Below are positions 35,461-45,038 of a stretch of 64,000 nt of DNA, one piece after another (position 1 is the first letter of the stretch; every line of letters starts with the position of its first letter). A program made the position numbers and the translations under genes. The DNA is from Limiplasma sp964416065 (GTDB taxonomy: Bacteria > Bacillota > Clostridia > Christensenellales > Aristaeellaceae). The stretch covers positions 1-64,000 of the forward strand of contig CAYQCL010000001.1 of the NCBI GenBank assembly GCA_964416065.1. The letters run 5' to 3'. Under the pieces are notes generated by a model. That model searched no databases, was not told the origin of the DNA, and worked only from the letters and a program-made list of their open reading frames with translations.

Positions 35461-35927
35461 ATTTGCTGATCAGCGCGTGCCTGATGGGCGTCCGCTGCCG
35501 GTATGACGGTGGCACGCAGAAAATTGCATGCTTGGATGAATTGCTTAAGCGCCATGTGCTCATTCCCATCTGTCCCGAGGTCATGGGCGGGCTGAGTACG
35601 CCGCGCGAACCCAGCGAGATCGTGGAGGGAAGGGTCATGACACGAGACGGACGGGACGTCACGGAGGCGTTCCAAAGGGGAGCGGAGGAGGCGGTGAGGC
35701 TGGCGAAGCTATGCGGCTGTTCCTGCGCCCTTCTCAAGGAACGCAGCCCCTCCTGCGGCCGCGGCATGATCTATGACGGCACGTTCAGCGGGCAGAAACG
35801 GGAAGGCGATGGCTTGACGGCCGCCGCTCTCCTTCGGGAGGGCGTACGCGTGATCGGCGAATCCCAAGCGGGAGAGCTGCTTGAGACAGAAGCGCCTAAG
35901 GAATTGGAGGCGCGCGGAGAAAACTAA
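35457..35927 (+). CDS. DUF523 domain protein
   Basis: A 156-residue protein of the DUF523 family. Conserved marks are LISACLMGVRCRYDGG at the start, PICPEVMGGLSTPREPSEI in the middle and CALLKERSPSCG, with several cysteines that may bind metal or a cofactor. The function is not established. The ATG overlaps the end of the decayed AraC gene, with AAAGGAAG before it. Confidence 0.88.
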   Translation: MNLLISACLMGVRCRYDGGTQKIACLDELLKRHVLIPICPEVMGGLSTPREPSEIVEGRVMTRDGRDVTEAFQRGAEEAVRLAKLCGCSCALLKERSPSCGRGMIYDGTFSGQKREGDGLTAAALLREGVRVIGESQAGELLETEAPKELEARGEN

Positions 35928-35932
35928 AAAAC

Positions 35933-35968
35933 GACCTCGAAGACGCCGCTTTCAGCGTATCCGAGGCC
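35933..35968. terminator. Terminator between DUF523 and the antiporter gene
   Basis: The stem GACCTCG/CGAGGCC is flanked by AAAAAA and ATTTTTAG. It suits both convergent genes. Confidence 0.7.
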
Positions 35969-35972
35969 ATTT

Positions 35973-37184
35973 TTAGGCCCTGACGGCCTTTTTGGAAGCG
36001 TCTGCTTTGATTTCGCCCGCCTTGCTCAGAGCGATCTTGGTGACGACGGGGCCGACCAGCTCATAGATCAGCGTCCCCGCAAGAATGACGGCCTGAATCT
36101 GCTGCCCATAGGCGGGTAGGCGCGTGAGCGCCAGCGTCGCCATACCAATTGCGACGCCCGCCTGCGGTATGAGCGTGAAGCCGAGATATTTTTGCACGTT
36201 GGAATGGGCGTGAACCACACGCGAGCCCAGATATGCGCCAAGCCACTTGCCCAGCGCGCGCACGATCACGTAGCAGATACCGATCAGGCCCACCGTGGGA
36301 AGGACGGAAAGGTTAAGCTGCGCGCCGGAGACCACAAAGAAAAGAAGAAACAAAGGCGGTGTAAAGCGGTCCGTCTGCTCGATGATAACATTGGCCACGG
36401 GACAGAAATTGGTCATGATCGCACCGATCATCATGATGCAGAGAAGGTTGCTCAAGTTCCACATATCGCACAGCGCGAGCGCCAGAAAGACGAATGCGAT
36501 GGTAAGCGCCAGCTTGTTTCCACGCGACTTGAAAAAGGGCGCCAGGAAGCTGAGCGCGAAGCCAAGCGCCACACCCAGCACGATCGAACCGACAATTTCC
36601 AAAAGCGGGGTTACCAGCATGCTCATCACGGTCATCTCCGCTCTGCTCGCCAGCGCCTGCGCGATGTTCATCGAAATGGCGAAGGCGATCAGGCCCAGCG
36701 CGTCATCCATAGCGACGACGGGCAGGAGCATTTCGCTGACCGGCCCCTTGGCCTTGTACTGCCTGATAACCATCAGCGTGGCGGCGGGCGCCGTGGCAGC
36801 GGCAATTGCGCCCAGCACGATGCACATTGGAAGATCAAAACCGGGCACACCCAAGAGCGAGAGCGTGATCAAGACAAGATCGACCATGAAAACCGCGCCC
36901 AGGCCCTCAAAGATCGTTATGGTGAGAGGCTTTGCGCCGATACGCTTCAGATAGCTCATTTTGAATTCCGCGCCGATGGAATACGCGATGAATCCAAGCG
37001 CCGCTTCCGTCACGACCGTGAAGCTGTCTGTGATCTCGCGGGGAAGAATGCCAAAAACGGAAGGGCCGATGAGCAGACCACCGATCAGAAAGGCGGTCAC
37101 ATTGGGAAGACGGACGAGCTTAACTAGGCGGCTGACAAGAAGACCAGCCGCAATGGCGATCGCAAGCGCCAGAAGGGTGTTCAT
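35973..37184 (-). CDS. Cation:proton antiporter, CPA2/KefB-type membrane domain
   Basis: A 403-residue membrane protein with about 12 helices. It has the CPA2 marks IGGLLIGPSVFG near residue 40 and the central AMDDALGLIAFAISM, which holds the acidic pair needed for ion exchange. There is no RCK/TrkA-N domain. Its ATG overlaps the stop of a PII-like gene, so a separate small regulator may take the place of the missing domain. The transported cation is unknown. Confidence 0.9.
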   Translation of the reverse strand: MNTLLALAIAIAAGLLVSRLVKLVRLPNVTAFLIGGLLIGPSVFGILPREITDSFTVVTEAALGFIAYSIGAEFKMSYLKRIGAKPLTITIFEGLGAVFMVDLVLITLSLLGVPGFDLPMCIVLGAIAAATAPAATLMVIRQYKAKGPVSEMLLPVVAMDDALGLIAFAISMNIAQALASRAEMTVMSMLVTPLLEIVGSIVLGVALGFALSFLAPFFKSRGNKLALTIAFVFLALALCDMWNLSNLLCIMMIGAIMTNFCPVANVIIEQTDRFTPPLFLLFFVVSGAQLNLSVLPTVGLIGICYVIVRALGKWLGAYLGSRVVHAHSNVQKYLGFTLIPQAGVAIGMATLALTRLPAYGQQIQAVILAGTLIYELVGPVVTKIALSKAGEIKADASKKAVRA

Positions 37185-37519
37185 TTCCTGATCCCCTCCA
37201 CAAACAGCGCCGACATCGCGAACAGGACGCCCGTATCGGGCTGATCCAGCCCGCCTGTCACCTGATTGATGACACGCCGCGCCACCTCAACCTCGCCGTC
37301 ATCCAGCACCATTAGAATGGTCTTGCTGCTCTTGCGCTCGGGGTCGAACAACTGGCGAAACGTGGAGAACATCGGCAGATCATCGCCACTTTGCTCGATG
37401 ACTCGCATCATACCGGTGCTGTCCAGCACCGTGGCGCCATGGATGTCGTTCTCCAAAAGCTCCTCCAGCAGATCGTTCAGACATTCCGTCTTGTTCAAAA
37501 CGAGGGTCACAACCTGCAT
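37181..37519 (-). CDS. PII-like small regulatory protein
   Basis: A 112-residue protein with the ferredoxin-like PII outline: QVVTLVLNKTECLNDLLEEL, GATVLDSTGM, and a C-terminal FAMSALFVEGI. It lacks a recognisable uridylylation Tyr loop. GGTGATTTC precedes the start used. The stop overlaps the antiporter start. PII-like proteins encoded with transporters often bind an adenine nucleotide and gate them; that link is inference here. Confidence 0.7.
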   Translation of the reverse strand: MQVVTLVLNKTECLNDLLEELLENDIHGATVLDSTGMMRVIEQSGDDLPMFSTFRQLFDPERKSSKTILMVLDDGEVEVARRVINQVTGGLDQPDTGVLFAMSALFVEGIRK

Positions 37520-37693
37520 GAAATCACCTTCATGATTCAAAATAATAGCTTATGAGCCAATGGGTAGAATAGTCCAGTTTGCCGAAAAAAGCAAGAGGAG
37601 AATTCCAAAAGGAGATGAATTTCTGAAGGAAATATGATATCATTTTACCAGTAAAGAAAAAACGTTTTTTGGAGGGGGAGGGAAAGTGGGCCC

Positions 37694-38326
37694 TTGTTGA
37701 TCAGGAACGAGCGGGAGGACGATTATCGAAGGGTCGAGGAGATTCACAGGAGCGCCTTTTGGAACCTGAACGTCCCCGGCTGCGGCGAGCATTACCTTGC
37801 CCATGTCCTAAGAACGCACGCGGATTTTATCCCCCAACTGGACTATGTCTGCGAACTGGACGGGCAGGTGATCGCGAACGTTATGTATACAAGATCGAGG
37901 CTTGTTGACGAGAAGGGGAGAGACGAGGAATTTCTCACCTTTGGACCGGTTGCCGTGCTGCCCGCGTTTCAGCGCAGAGGCATTGGAAAGGCGCTGCTGG
38001 AAAGAACCTTTGATGAGGCGGCGAGAATGGGGTATTGGGCGATTGTCATTTTTGGAGATCCACAAAATTATGTTGCGAGGGGCTTTCAGAGCTGCAAAAA
38101 GCGGAACATCTGTCTGGAGGGAGGCGTCTTTCCGACCACACTGCTCGTCAAGGAGCTCAAGGTGGGCTTCTTCGACGGACGAAGGTATGTCTTTCACGAA
38201 TCTCCGGCCTTTGAAATCGACACGGGCAACATCGAGACGTTCGATCAGGGCTTTCGGACGATGGAGAAGACGTTTCAGCCAAGCCAGGAGCTTTTCTATA
38301 TTCTCAGCCATTCGACCCTTCGATAA
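37694..38326 (+). CDS. GNAT-family N-acetyltransferase
   Basis: A 210-residue GNAT enzyme. The acetyl-CoA-binding motif is FGPVAVLPAFQRRGIGKALL, near residue 95, and the catalytic-region text YWAIVIFGDPQNYVARGF follows, as in YhbS-like members. The start is taken at a TTG, with a GGAGGGGGAGGG run 15-25 bases upstream. The substrate is unknown. The 150 bases before it hold no other gene. Confidence 0.85.
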   Translation: MLIRNEREDDYRRVEEIHRSAFWNLNVPGCGEHYLAHVLRTHADFIPQLDYVCELDGQVIANVMYTRSRLVDEKGRDEEFLTFGPVAVLPAFQRRGIGKALLERTFDEAARMGYWAIVIFGDPQNYVARGFQSCKKRNICLEGGVFPTTLLVKELKVGFFDGRRYVFHESPAFEIDTGNIETFDQGFRTMEKTFQPSQELFYILSHSTLR

Positions 38327-38334
38327 CAAAAATC

Positions 38335-38366
38335 CTCCCAGTGATGCTCTGACGCTGGGAGAATTT
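38335..38366. terminator. Bidirectional terminator between the GNAT and beta-CASP genes
   Basis: The stem CTCCCAG/CTGGGAG is followed by AATTTTTG on the plus strand and preceded by AAAA on the other side, between convergent genes. Confidence 0.78.
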
Positions 38367-38370
38367 TTGT

Positions 38371-39951
38371 TCATTCCGTCGAAAATTGCTCAAGCAGAGC
38401 ACCGATTTGCTTGGAAAGCTCGTTTTGTCGTTCGCTGCTTTGCCCCTGCATCGCCTTGATGAGAGCGGCGAGGCGCTCGGCGTTCGTCAAAAGCTGCGCA
38501 TAGGCGGAAGGCTTCTTGAGACGCTCATGGTTCCCCTCGGCCGTTTTGCGCAGGGGAGCCAGCTCCCAGCTTTCTCCGTTGTAGGGAGCGTTGGCGTCCA
38601 GGCCAAGCTCGCTGTGCAGCCGCAGGGCAAAGCCGGAGGCGACCTCGTCCTCGCCATGCACGACAAAGACATGGCTGGGCTTTGGATCAAAGGCGGAAAT
38701 CCAGCGAATCAGTCCGTCGTTGTCTGCATGCCCGCTGATGCCCGACAGCGTTTCAATATGCGCTCGTACGCTGATGGTTTCTCCGAAAAGCTGAACCGTC
38801 TTTGCACCGTCGGCGATGGTGCGGCCCAAGGTTCCCACGCTTTGATAGCCCACAAACAGCACGGTACATTCAGGCCGCCAAAGATTGTGCTTGAGATGGT
38901 GCCGGATCCGTCCGGCATTGCACATGCCGCTGGAGGAGATAATGACCTTGGGAGTCTTATCGTCGTTGATGAGCTTGCTTTCCTCAGCCGTGACGGCGAT
39001 TTTGAGCCCGTCGAACAAAAGCGGGTTGACGCCTTGCTTCAGAAGCGCCATGGTCTCCTCGTCGGCACATTCATATGTGTTTTCGTTAAAGACGTTTGTC
39101 GCCTCAATAGCAAGCGGACTGTCCACATAGACGGGAAAGCCGTCATGTCCATGAACCCGCCCTTCCTGCTTAATCTGACGGATAAAATAAAGCATCTCCT
39201 GGGTACGGCCGACAGCAAAGCTGGGAATAACAACATTTCCGCCGCGCTCCAGCGTTTCCTGTAGGATGCGCGATAGCTCACCGATATAGTCCGGCTTTGG
39301 GCCGTGTGAGCGGTCGCCATAGGTGGATTCCATCACCACATAGTCGGCCGACGTCATATACTGCGGATCGCGCAGAAGAGGCTGATTCAGGTTGCCCACG
39401 TCGCCAGAGAAAACAAGCGTTTTGCTTTCACCGTTCTCGCGAATCGTCACTTCAATGGATGCAGAGCCAAGCAGGTGCCCCACATCCACCATGCGGATGG
39501 CAATGCCGTCGCAGAGCGACACGACCTCGTTATAATGGCAGGGATGAAACAGCTCATGGATCCTGATCGCATCCTCCTGCGTATAGAGCGGCTCAATGGG
39601 CGAATTGCCCTTTCGCTTTGCCTTGCGGGTTTTCCATTCCGCGTCGCTTTCCTGAATGTGCGCAGAGTCCAGCAGCATAATGCGGCAAAGGTCGGCGGTG
39701 GCATCGGTGGCAAAGACCGCGCCGCGAAAGCCGCGCTTATACAAAAGGGGAAGGTAGCCGCTGTGATCGATATGCGCATGGGTCAAAAGTACACAATCGA
39801 TAGCGCTTTCAGCAATGGGCAGCGGCGTGTTCTCATAAAGATCCACACCCTGCTCCATGCCATAATCCACCAGAATGCGTTTGCCGCAGGCCTCCAGAAG
39901 GAAGCGGCTTCCGGTAACCTCGCGGGCCGCGCCAAGAAAAGTAAGCTTCAT
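38371..39951 (-). CDS. MBL-fold beta-CASP RNA nuclease
   Basis: A 526-residue metallo-beta-lactamase/beta-CASP protein. The zinc motif is LLTHAHIDHSGYLPLL (near 60), followed by HLLGSAS (near 160), FSGDVGN (near 180), ISGHADNDGL and VVHGE near 400 to 440. It resembles the CPSF/YhcR-like prokaryotic RNA-processing family rather than RNase J. The last 60 residues are charged and helical, an added region. It is 40 bases after the phosphatase gene on the same strand. Confidence 0.9.
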   Translation of the reverse strand: MKLTFLGAAREVTGSRFLLEACGKRILVDYGMEQGVDLYENTPLPIAESAIDCVLLTHAHIDHSGYLPLLYKRGFRGAVFATDATADLCRIMLLDSAHIQESDAEWKTRKAKRKGNSPIEPLYTQEDAIRIHELFHPCHYNEVVSLCDGIAIRMVDVGHLLGSASIEVTIRENGESKTLVFSGDVGNLNQPLLRDPQYMTSADYVVMESTYGDRSHGPKPDYIGELSRILQETLERGGNVVIPSFAVGRTQEMLYFIRQIKQEGRVHGHDGFPVYVDSPLAIEATNVFNENTYECADEETMALLKQGVNPLLFDGLKIAVTAEESKLINDDKTPKVIISSSGMCNAGRIRHHLKHNLWRPECTVLFVGYQSVGTLGRTIADGAKTVQLFGETISVRAHIETLSGISGHADNDGLIRWISAFDPKPSHVFVVHGEDEVASGFALRLHSELGLDANAPYNGESWELAPLRKTAEGNHERLKKPSAYAQLLTNAERLAALIKAMQGQSSERQNELSKQIGALLEQFSTE

Positions 39952-39991
39952 AGGAAAACCTCCGTTTCATCAGACCGGAAGGATCGTCGGC

Positions 39992-40420
39992 TCAGAGCCG
40001 CTCCAAAAGCGCGGGAAGCTGACGTTCAAGATCGCTTGCGGCCTGTTCATAGGCCTTGTCATCGAGTCCAAAGGGATCATGAATGGGCGGATCGTCGAAA
40101 GCGAACATGGGAACGCGGACATTCGGAAAGGAAGCGCGCAGGGCATGCAGATGGCTTTCGCTCATGCCCACGACACAGGCAGCCTCCGAAAGAAGCGCCT
40201 CCGTGACAGGACGGGAGCAGTGACGATCCAGAGACAGCCCGCGCCGCCGCATGGCATGCCGTGCGCCCGTGGAGGCGGGAGCGCCCTCCTGGGCATACAC
40301 CCCCGCCGAGGAGGCGCACAGATTCGTAAGGCCGCGCTCGCTCGCAAGCGCGTTGAACAGGCATTCCGCCATGGGGCTGCGGCAGGTATTGCCGGTACAG
40401 ACAAACAAAACACGTTTCAT
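39992..40420 (-). CDS. Low-molecular-weight protein phosphatase, likely arginine phosphatase
   Basis: A 142-residue LMW-PTP. The phosphate loop FVCTGNTCRSPMAECL is at the N-terminus and the general-acid motif HDPFG is at about 118. The Thr in TGNTCRS is the residue that gives YwlE of Bacillus its phosphoarginine preference, so an arginine phosphatase is likely. The ATG overlaps the tsaC stop, as in other Firmicutes where ywlE is near tsaC. No McsB kinase is in the window. Confidence 0.85.
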   Translation of the reverse strand: MKRVLFVCTGNTCRSPMAECLFNALASERGLTNLCASSAGVYAQEGAPASTGARHAMRRRGLSLDRHCSRPVTEALLSEAACVVGMSESHLHALRASFPNVRVPMFAFDDPPIHDPFGLDDKAYEQAASDLERQLPALLERL

Positions 40421-41493
40421 TCGCTCTTCTCCCCGTCGGCGTTGAGAATGTGGAACGCGGCGGCGCGGCTTAAACGGTTCATGATCGCCAGGCCGATTCC
40501 TTCGGCGGGAAGCACCTCGCAGGTGAGCGCTTCCACGCCCTCGGCGTCCATTTGGCGAAGCACCGCAAAAAGCCTGTGCCCAATCGTCTCCGGCTCACTC
40601 AGCCGACCGATGGAAAGGGCCCTCGCGCCCGCGTAGGCCGACAGATGCTCCTCGAAGGCCAGAATTCGCGCGGATTTTCCCGCCTTGACCGCGTCGTAAT
40701 AGAGGCGCAGGGAAAGAGCCTCCACATTGGGCTGGCTTCCGGTGATCAAGGTCAGCTGTCCGCCCGGCGCGTAATGGCGGTAGCGCATCCCTGGGGACAG
40801 CGCGCGCTCCCCCTCGCGCAGCGGCCGCAGGACGCTGTCCGCGACGCGCACCTCGGGCAAAACGCTTAACAGCATTTCCGGCGTGACGCCGCCCGGACGA
40901 AGAATGGTCGGAAGATCGCTCGTCATATCCACAACGGTGCTCTCCAGCCCGACCTGACACTCGCCCCCGTCCAGCACAATGGGAAGCTTGCCGTTCAAAT
41001 CATGGTAGACATGCATGGCGGTCGTGGGGCTTGGCTTGCCGGACGTATTGGCGCTGGGGGCCGCGACAGGCACGCCGCAGACGCGAAGCAGCCGTTGGGC
41101 CACGGGGTGCGAGGGGAGCCTGACCGCCACGCTGGGAAGTCCCGCGTTCACGACCTCGGGAATACAGGGCTTTTTGGGCATGAGCAACGTAAGCGGGCCA
41201 GGGCAGAAGCGCTCCATCAGCGCGCGGGACGCGGAAGAGATGAAGCATAGCGGCTCTGCGTCCTCGGGCGTGGGCACATGCACGATCAGCGGATTATCCG
41301 CCGGCCGTCCCTTCGCGGCGAAGATCGAGCGCACGGCGGTTTCATCAAGCGCGTTCGCACCCAGGCCGTAGACCGTTTCTGTCGGAATCCCTACAAGTCC
41401 GCCCGAGCGCAGAACATCAGCCGCCTGTCCGATCGCCTCGTCCGTCGGTCTCAAGATCCGTGTCTCCATTTTATCGTCCCCGCCTTTGCTCAT
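40417..41493 (-). CDS. L-threonylcarbamoyladenylate synthase, two-domain Sua5
   Basis: A 358-residue YrdC-Sua5 enzyme that makes threonylcarbamoyl-AMP for the t6A modification of ANN-decoding tRNAs. Landmarks are PTETVYGLGANA, KGRPADNPLIVHV, SANTSGKPSPT, and the C-terminal SPGMRYRHYAP that starts the Sua5 domain. Two starts are possible, this ATG or another eight codons later (METRILRP), both with moderate ribosome binding sites. It follows prfA by four bases. Confidence 0.95.
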   Translation of the reverse strand: MSKGGDDKMETRILRPTDEAIGQAADVLRSGGLVGIPTETVYGLGANALDETAVRSIFAAKGRPADNPLIVHVPTPEDAEPLCFISSASRALMERFCPGPLTLLMPKKPCIPEVVNAGLPSVAVRLPSHPVAQRLLRVCGVPVAAPSANTSGKPSPTTAMHVYHDLNGKLPIVLDGGECQVGLESTVVDMTSDLPTILRPGGVTPEMLLSVLPEVRVADSVLRPLREGERALSPGMRYRHYAPGGQLTLITGSQPNVEALSLRLYYDAVKAGKSARILAFEEHLSAYAGARALSIGRLSEPETIGHRLFAVLRQMDAEGVEALTCEVLPAEGIGLAIMNRLSRAAAFHILNADGEKSE

Positions 41494-41497
41494 CGTT

Positions 41498-42562
41498 TCA
41501 TTCCTGATTGAGTTCCTTGAGCTTTTCCGCCTGCTCGGCCAAAAGTAGCGCGTCGATGACCTCATCCAGGTCGCCGTCAAGAATATCGTTGATCTTGTAT
41601 AGCGTCAGACCGATTCGGTGATCGGTCACGCGGCCTTGGGGAAAATTGTAGGTGCGGATGCGCTCGCTGCGGTCACCCGTGCCGATCTGGCCGCGCCGGT
41701 TGGCGGCGTAGGCGCTGTCCTTTTCCTCGCGCAGCTTGTCATAAAGGCGGCTCTTGAGAACGCGCATGGCCTTGTCACGGTTCTTGATCTGGCTTTTTTC
41801 GTCCTGACAGGTTACCACCAGGCCCGTCGGCAGGTGGGTGATACGCACGGCGCTGTCTGTGGTGTTGACGCATTGGCCGCCATGACCGGTGGAGCGGTAG
41901 ACGTCGATGCGTAAGTCCTTGGGTTCGATGGTAACGTCTATATCCTCAACCTCGGGAAGAACCGCGACGGTGCAGGTGCTGGTGTGAATCCGGCCGCCGC
42001 TTTCCGTGCTGGGAACGCGCTGCACGCGATGCACGCCGCTTTCGTATTTCAGGCGGCTGAAGGCGCCGACGCCGACAATGGTAAACACCGCTTCCTTGAC
42101 GCCCCCAAGCTCCGTCATGCTGCTGCTGACAGGCTCTATGCGAAAATGATGGCGCTCGGCGTAGCGTGTATACATGCGCAAAAGCAGCGCGCCGAAAAGC
42201 GCCGCCTCGTCACCGCCGGCGCCCTGCCGGATTTCGATCACCACGTTTCGGTCGGCGTCAGGATCCTTGGGCAGAAGGAGAAGGCGCAGCTCGTGTTCCT
42301 GACGTTCCTTCACCTCGTTCAGCTCGTCAAGCTCCATCTGCGCAAGCTCCGCCATCTCCGGCTGGGAAAGCAGCTCTCTTGCACCCTCGATGTCCGACAG
42401 CGTCTTTTGATAAGCTTTGTAGGCCGTCACAGCGGGCTCAAGCGAGGCATGCTCCTTGAGCAGCCTTTGCCATTTGGCCTGATCGGCGATGATCTCGGGC
42501 TGGCTGACCGCTTCTCCCAGCTCCTGATAGCGCCCAATCATCCATTCAAATTTTTCAAACAT
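41498..42562 (-). CDS. prfA: Peptide chain release factor 1
   Basis: A 354-residue RF1 that ends translation at UAA and UAG. The GGQ motif is in STGHGGQCVNTTDSAVR (near residue 228); most RF1 have H after GGQ where this has C. The stop-reading tripeptide is PST in RVPSTESGG. It is next to prmC, which methylates the GGQ glutamine. The spacing to tsaC is four bases. Confidence 0.97.
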   Translation of the reverse strand: MFEKFEWMIGRYQELGEAVSQPEIIADQAKWQRLLKEHASLEPAVTAYKAYQKTLSDIEGARELLSQPEMAELAQMELDELNEVKERQEHELRLLLLPKDPDADRNVVIEIRQGAGGDEAALFGALLLRMYTRYAERHHFRIEPVSSSMTELGGVKEAVFTIVGVGAFSRLKYESGVHRVQRVPSTESGGRIHTSTCTVAVLPEVEDIDVTIEPKDLRIDVYRSTGHGGQCVNTTDSAVRITHLPTGLVVTCQDEKSQIKNRDKAMRVLKSRLYDKLREEKDSAYAANRRGQIGTGDRSERIRTYNFPQGRVTDHRIGLTLYKINDILDGDLDEVIDALLLAEQAEKLKELNQE

Positions 42563-42609
42563 GGAAATTCACTCCTTGCTTTTCGGATTTTGGCTCAGTC
42601 CAAAAAGCG

Positions 42610-43455
42610 CTATGTGAAATTCTCCGCGCATCCGCTGACGATGCGCGGCTTTCCATACAGGTCGGCGTGAACGCGGACGCGCGAAAGCCCGCCGCGCGCA
42701 AACAGCTCCGCGACCGCCTCCGATTGCCCGTCCCCGATCTCCACGGCCAGCATGCCGCACGGGGTCAGACGGGCGGGGGCCTCCCGCGCGATGCGCCGGT
42801 AGAAGTCCAGGCCGTCCGCGCCGCCGTCCAGCGCCAGCCTCGGCTCGCGCATCACCTCGGCCTGAAGCGCGAGGCAACCCCCAGAGGGGATGTAGGGCGG
42901 ATTGGAAAGAATCAGGTCAAAGCGTTCGCCGGCGACGGGGGAAAGGAGATCGCCCGCCAAAAAGCGCGGCGTGACGCCGTTGAGCATGGCATTTTCCCTG
43001 GCGAGCGCGAGCGCCTCCGCGCTGATGTCGACGGCGGTGACGGACGCATCGGGACATTCGTGTGCTATGACGATGGCGAGCGCGCCGCTTCCCGTACACA
43101 GATCGAGCACGGACGGGCTTTTCAGCGCCTCTATATGCGCAAGGCCCAGCTCACAGAGTGTCTCTGTTTCCTGGCGGGGGATGAGCACGCGCGCGTCCAC
43201 CTTGAAATCGAGCCCGTAAAAATTCTGCGTTCCCAGAAGGTACTGCAGCGGCTCCCGACCGACGCGCGAAAGCAGGAGCGACGAAAATCGCTGCTCCTGT
43301 TCATGCGTCAATTCCGTTTTACCGCTTACGCGAAGCTGGAGGCGCGGCATGTCCGTCACAAACGACAATAAAAGCTCAGCGTCAACGCGGGGATCAGGCA
43401 CGCCAGCGGCCTCCAACGCCCATGTGGCATGAAGAATGACTTCCCTGATGGTCAT
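42610..43455 (-). CDS. prmC: Release factor glutamine methyltransferase
   Basis: A 281-residue methyltransferase that modifies the GGQ of release factors. The N-terminal helical domain is followed by the SAM motif VLDLCTGSGALAIVIAHE and the catalytic LILSNPPYIPSG. The end ...VSGCAENFT is normal. It is 47 bases before prfA and follows DUF1385 by 12 bases on the same strand. Confidence 0.96.
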   Translation of the reverse strand: MTIREVILHATWALEAAGVPDPRVDAELLLSFVTDMPRLQLRVSGKTELTHEQEQRFSSLLLSRVGREPLQYLLGTQNFYGLDFKVDARVLIPRQETETLCELGLAHIEALKSPSVLDLCTGSGALAIVIAHECPDASVTAVDISAEALALARENAMLNGVTPRFLAGDLLSPVAGERFDLILSNPPYIPSGGCLALQAEVMREPRLALDGGADGLDFYRRIAREAPARLTPCGMLAVEIGDGQSEAVAELFARGGLSRVRVHADLYGKPRIVSGCAENFT

Positions 43456-43467
43456 GCGGTCTCACTT

Positions 43468-44547
43468 TCACTCCGCCTGTGGAGCGGCACCTTCCTCCAT
43501 GAGGGTGTCTCCGTCAGTCCCCTCCACGGGAGGAACATAGCTGGGATCGGCCACGCGGTAATCACGGATGACGGTATAGCCCTCGGGGGTGGTCTCACAG
43601 CCCTTGGGCAGTCCATGAAGCGCCACGTTCATCGATACAATGGCAACCTCCAGCATTTCATTTGTCGGAGGCTTGGTGGTCAGACGCTGCATCTGCATGC
43701 CGGGCCAGCGCAGGATTCGCGCAATTTTGCTTTCGCTATGGGCCAGTCCCTTCAAAACCTCATAGCTGATACCAGCCACCACGGGCAGAAGCGCCAGACG
43801 GCTCAAGAGCCGCCAGAAGAAATTGCTGCCCTGATAGCCGACCAGGGTAAACAGGATGATGGAGATTACAAAAACAATCAGAAGGAAGCTCGTGCCGCAG
43901 CGCGGGTGCAGCGTGCTGAACTGCTGGGCGTTTTCCGGCGTAAGGGGCAGATCATGCTCGTTGCAGTAGACGGTCTTGTGCTCGGCGCCGTGATATTCAA
44001 AGGTACGGCGCACATCCGGCACCTTGGAGCAGAAGAGAATGTAGGCGATTAAAATCAGAATTCTCAAAATACCGCTCAGAAGATTGATCAGCCAGTTCAT
44101 GGACGACTGCGGCATCCATGCCTTGAGCAGACGGGCAAAGAGCTCTGGAATGACAAAAAACAGGCCGACCGACAGGATGACCGCCAGCACGACGGCGGTT
44201 GCCATGACGATCTTGTCAATGCCCTTGCCGAGCTTCTTGGACAGCCATTTTTCAAACTTCGTCGGCTCCTCATCCAGAATCCCCAGCATTTCGGTGCTTT
44301 CCTGCAAAATGCTCATGCCGGTGGTAAGCATCGTAACAAAATTGACGACGCCGCGCACGAACGGCCAGCCCATCCATGGGTGCTTCTTGGAGAGGGGAAC
44401 AAACGGCTTACGCTTGGTAACGATGGTGCCGTCGGGACGCCTGACTGAAACGGCGACGGCGTCCGGCGCTTTCATCATCACGCCCTCCAAAACGGCCTGT
44501 CCGCCGATATCAACGCGCTTACACGCGGATTGATTTGCCTTGCTCAT
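43468..44547 (-). CDS. DUF1385 membrane protein
   Basis: A 359-residue DUF1385 protein. The opening VDIGGQAVLEGVMMKAPD and the later FEYHGAEHKTVYCNE are the family marks. Three or four transmembrane helices lie in the middle. The gene is typical between rpmE and prfA in Clostridia; the function is unknown. The start MSKANQS is chosen over a longer frame. Confidence 0.92.
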   Translation of the reverse strand: MSKANQSACKRVDIGGQAVLEGVMMKAPDAVAVSVRRPDGTIVTKRKPFVPLSKKHPWMGWPFVRGVVNFVTMLTTGMSILQESTEMLGILDEEPTKFEKWLSKKLGKGIDKIVMATAVVLAVILSVGLFFVIPELFARLLKAWMPQSSMNWLINLLSGILRILILIAYILFCSKVPDVRRTFEYHGAEHKTVYCNEHDLPLTPENAQQFSTLHPRCGTSFLLIVFVISIILFTLVGYQGSNFFWRLLSRLALLPVVAGISYEVLKGLAHSESKIARILRWPGMQMQRLTTKPPTNEMLEVAIVSMNVALHGLPKGCETTPEGYTVIRDYRVADPSYVPPVEGTDGDTLMEEGAAPQAE

Positions 44548-44731
44548 ATTCGATCGTTTCCTTTCCGCACGTTTCCAAAGAAACAAAACATGCAAATTCA
44601 TTCATTCGACGCCGGACGCGCTGTTTCCTGCCGAAAGAGGACGGATGGAACGGATTTCAGACCGGTACGGATGGAATCAGGAGCAAACGGGGGTCAATTC
44701 TCTTCCGACGGATAAAATTCCGTAAAAAGCC

Positions 44732-44765
44732 GCTTGGACACCCGCCCAATAGCGGATGCCCAAGC
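44732..44765 (-). terminator. Terminator of rpmE
   Basis: The stem GCTTGG...CCAAGC with an inner GC-rich pairing is followed on the minus strand by GGCTTTTTAC. Confidence 0.85.
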
Positions 44766-44785
44766 AAATGCTTTTTATATATGGC

Positions 44786-44986
44786 TTATTCCATGTTGAA
44801 ACGCTTCTTGAAACGGTCGACGCGTCCGCCGGTGTCAACCAGCTTCTGCTTGCCGGTAAAGAAAGGGTGGCACTTAGAGCAGATTTCAACCTTCAGCTCA
44901 GGCTTAACCGACCCCGTCTCAAACGTCTCACCGCACACGCAACGGACGATGGACTTGCCATATTTGGGATGGATCTTTTCTTTCAC
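44786..44986 (-). CDS. rpmE: 50S ribosomal protein L31
   Basis: A 66-residue L31 of the zinc-binding type. The cysteines RCVCGE and CSKCHPFF hold the zinc. The C-terminal VDTGGRVDRFKKRF is the conserved rRNA-binding end. It has its own promoter and terminator. This is the type expressed under zinc-replete growth. Confidence 0.98.
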   Translation of the reverse strand: MKEKIHPKYGKSIVRCVCGETFETGSVKPELKVEICSKCHPFFTGKQKLVDTGGRVDRFKKRFNME

Positions 44987-45038
44987 GCATTCTCACCTCT
45001 TTTGCGCATGCTGTGGGTTGTCTTAAACCGCAGAGTTG

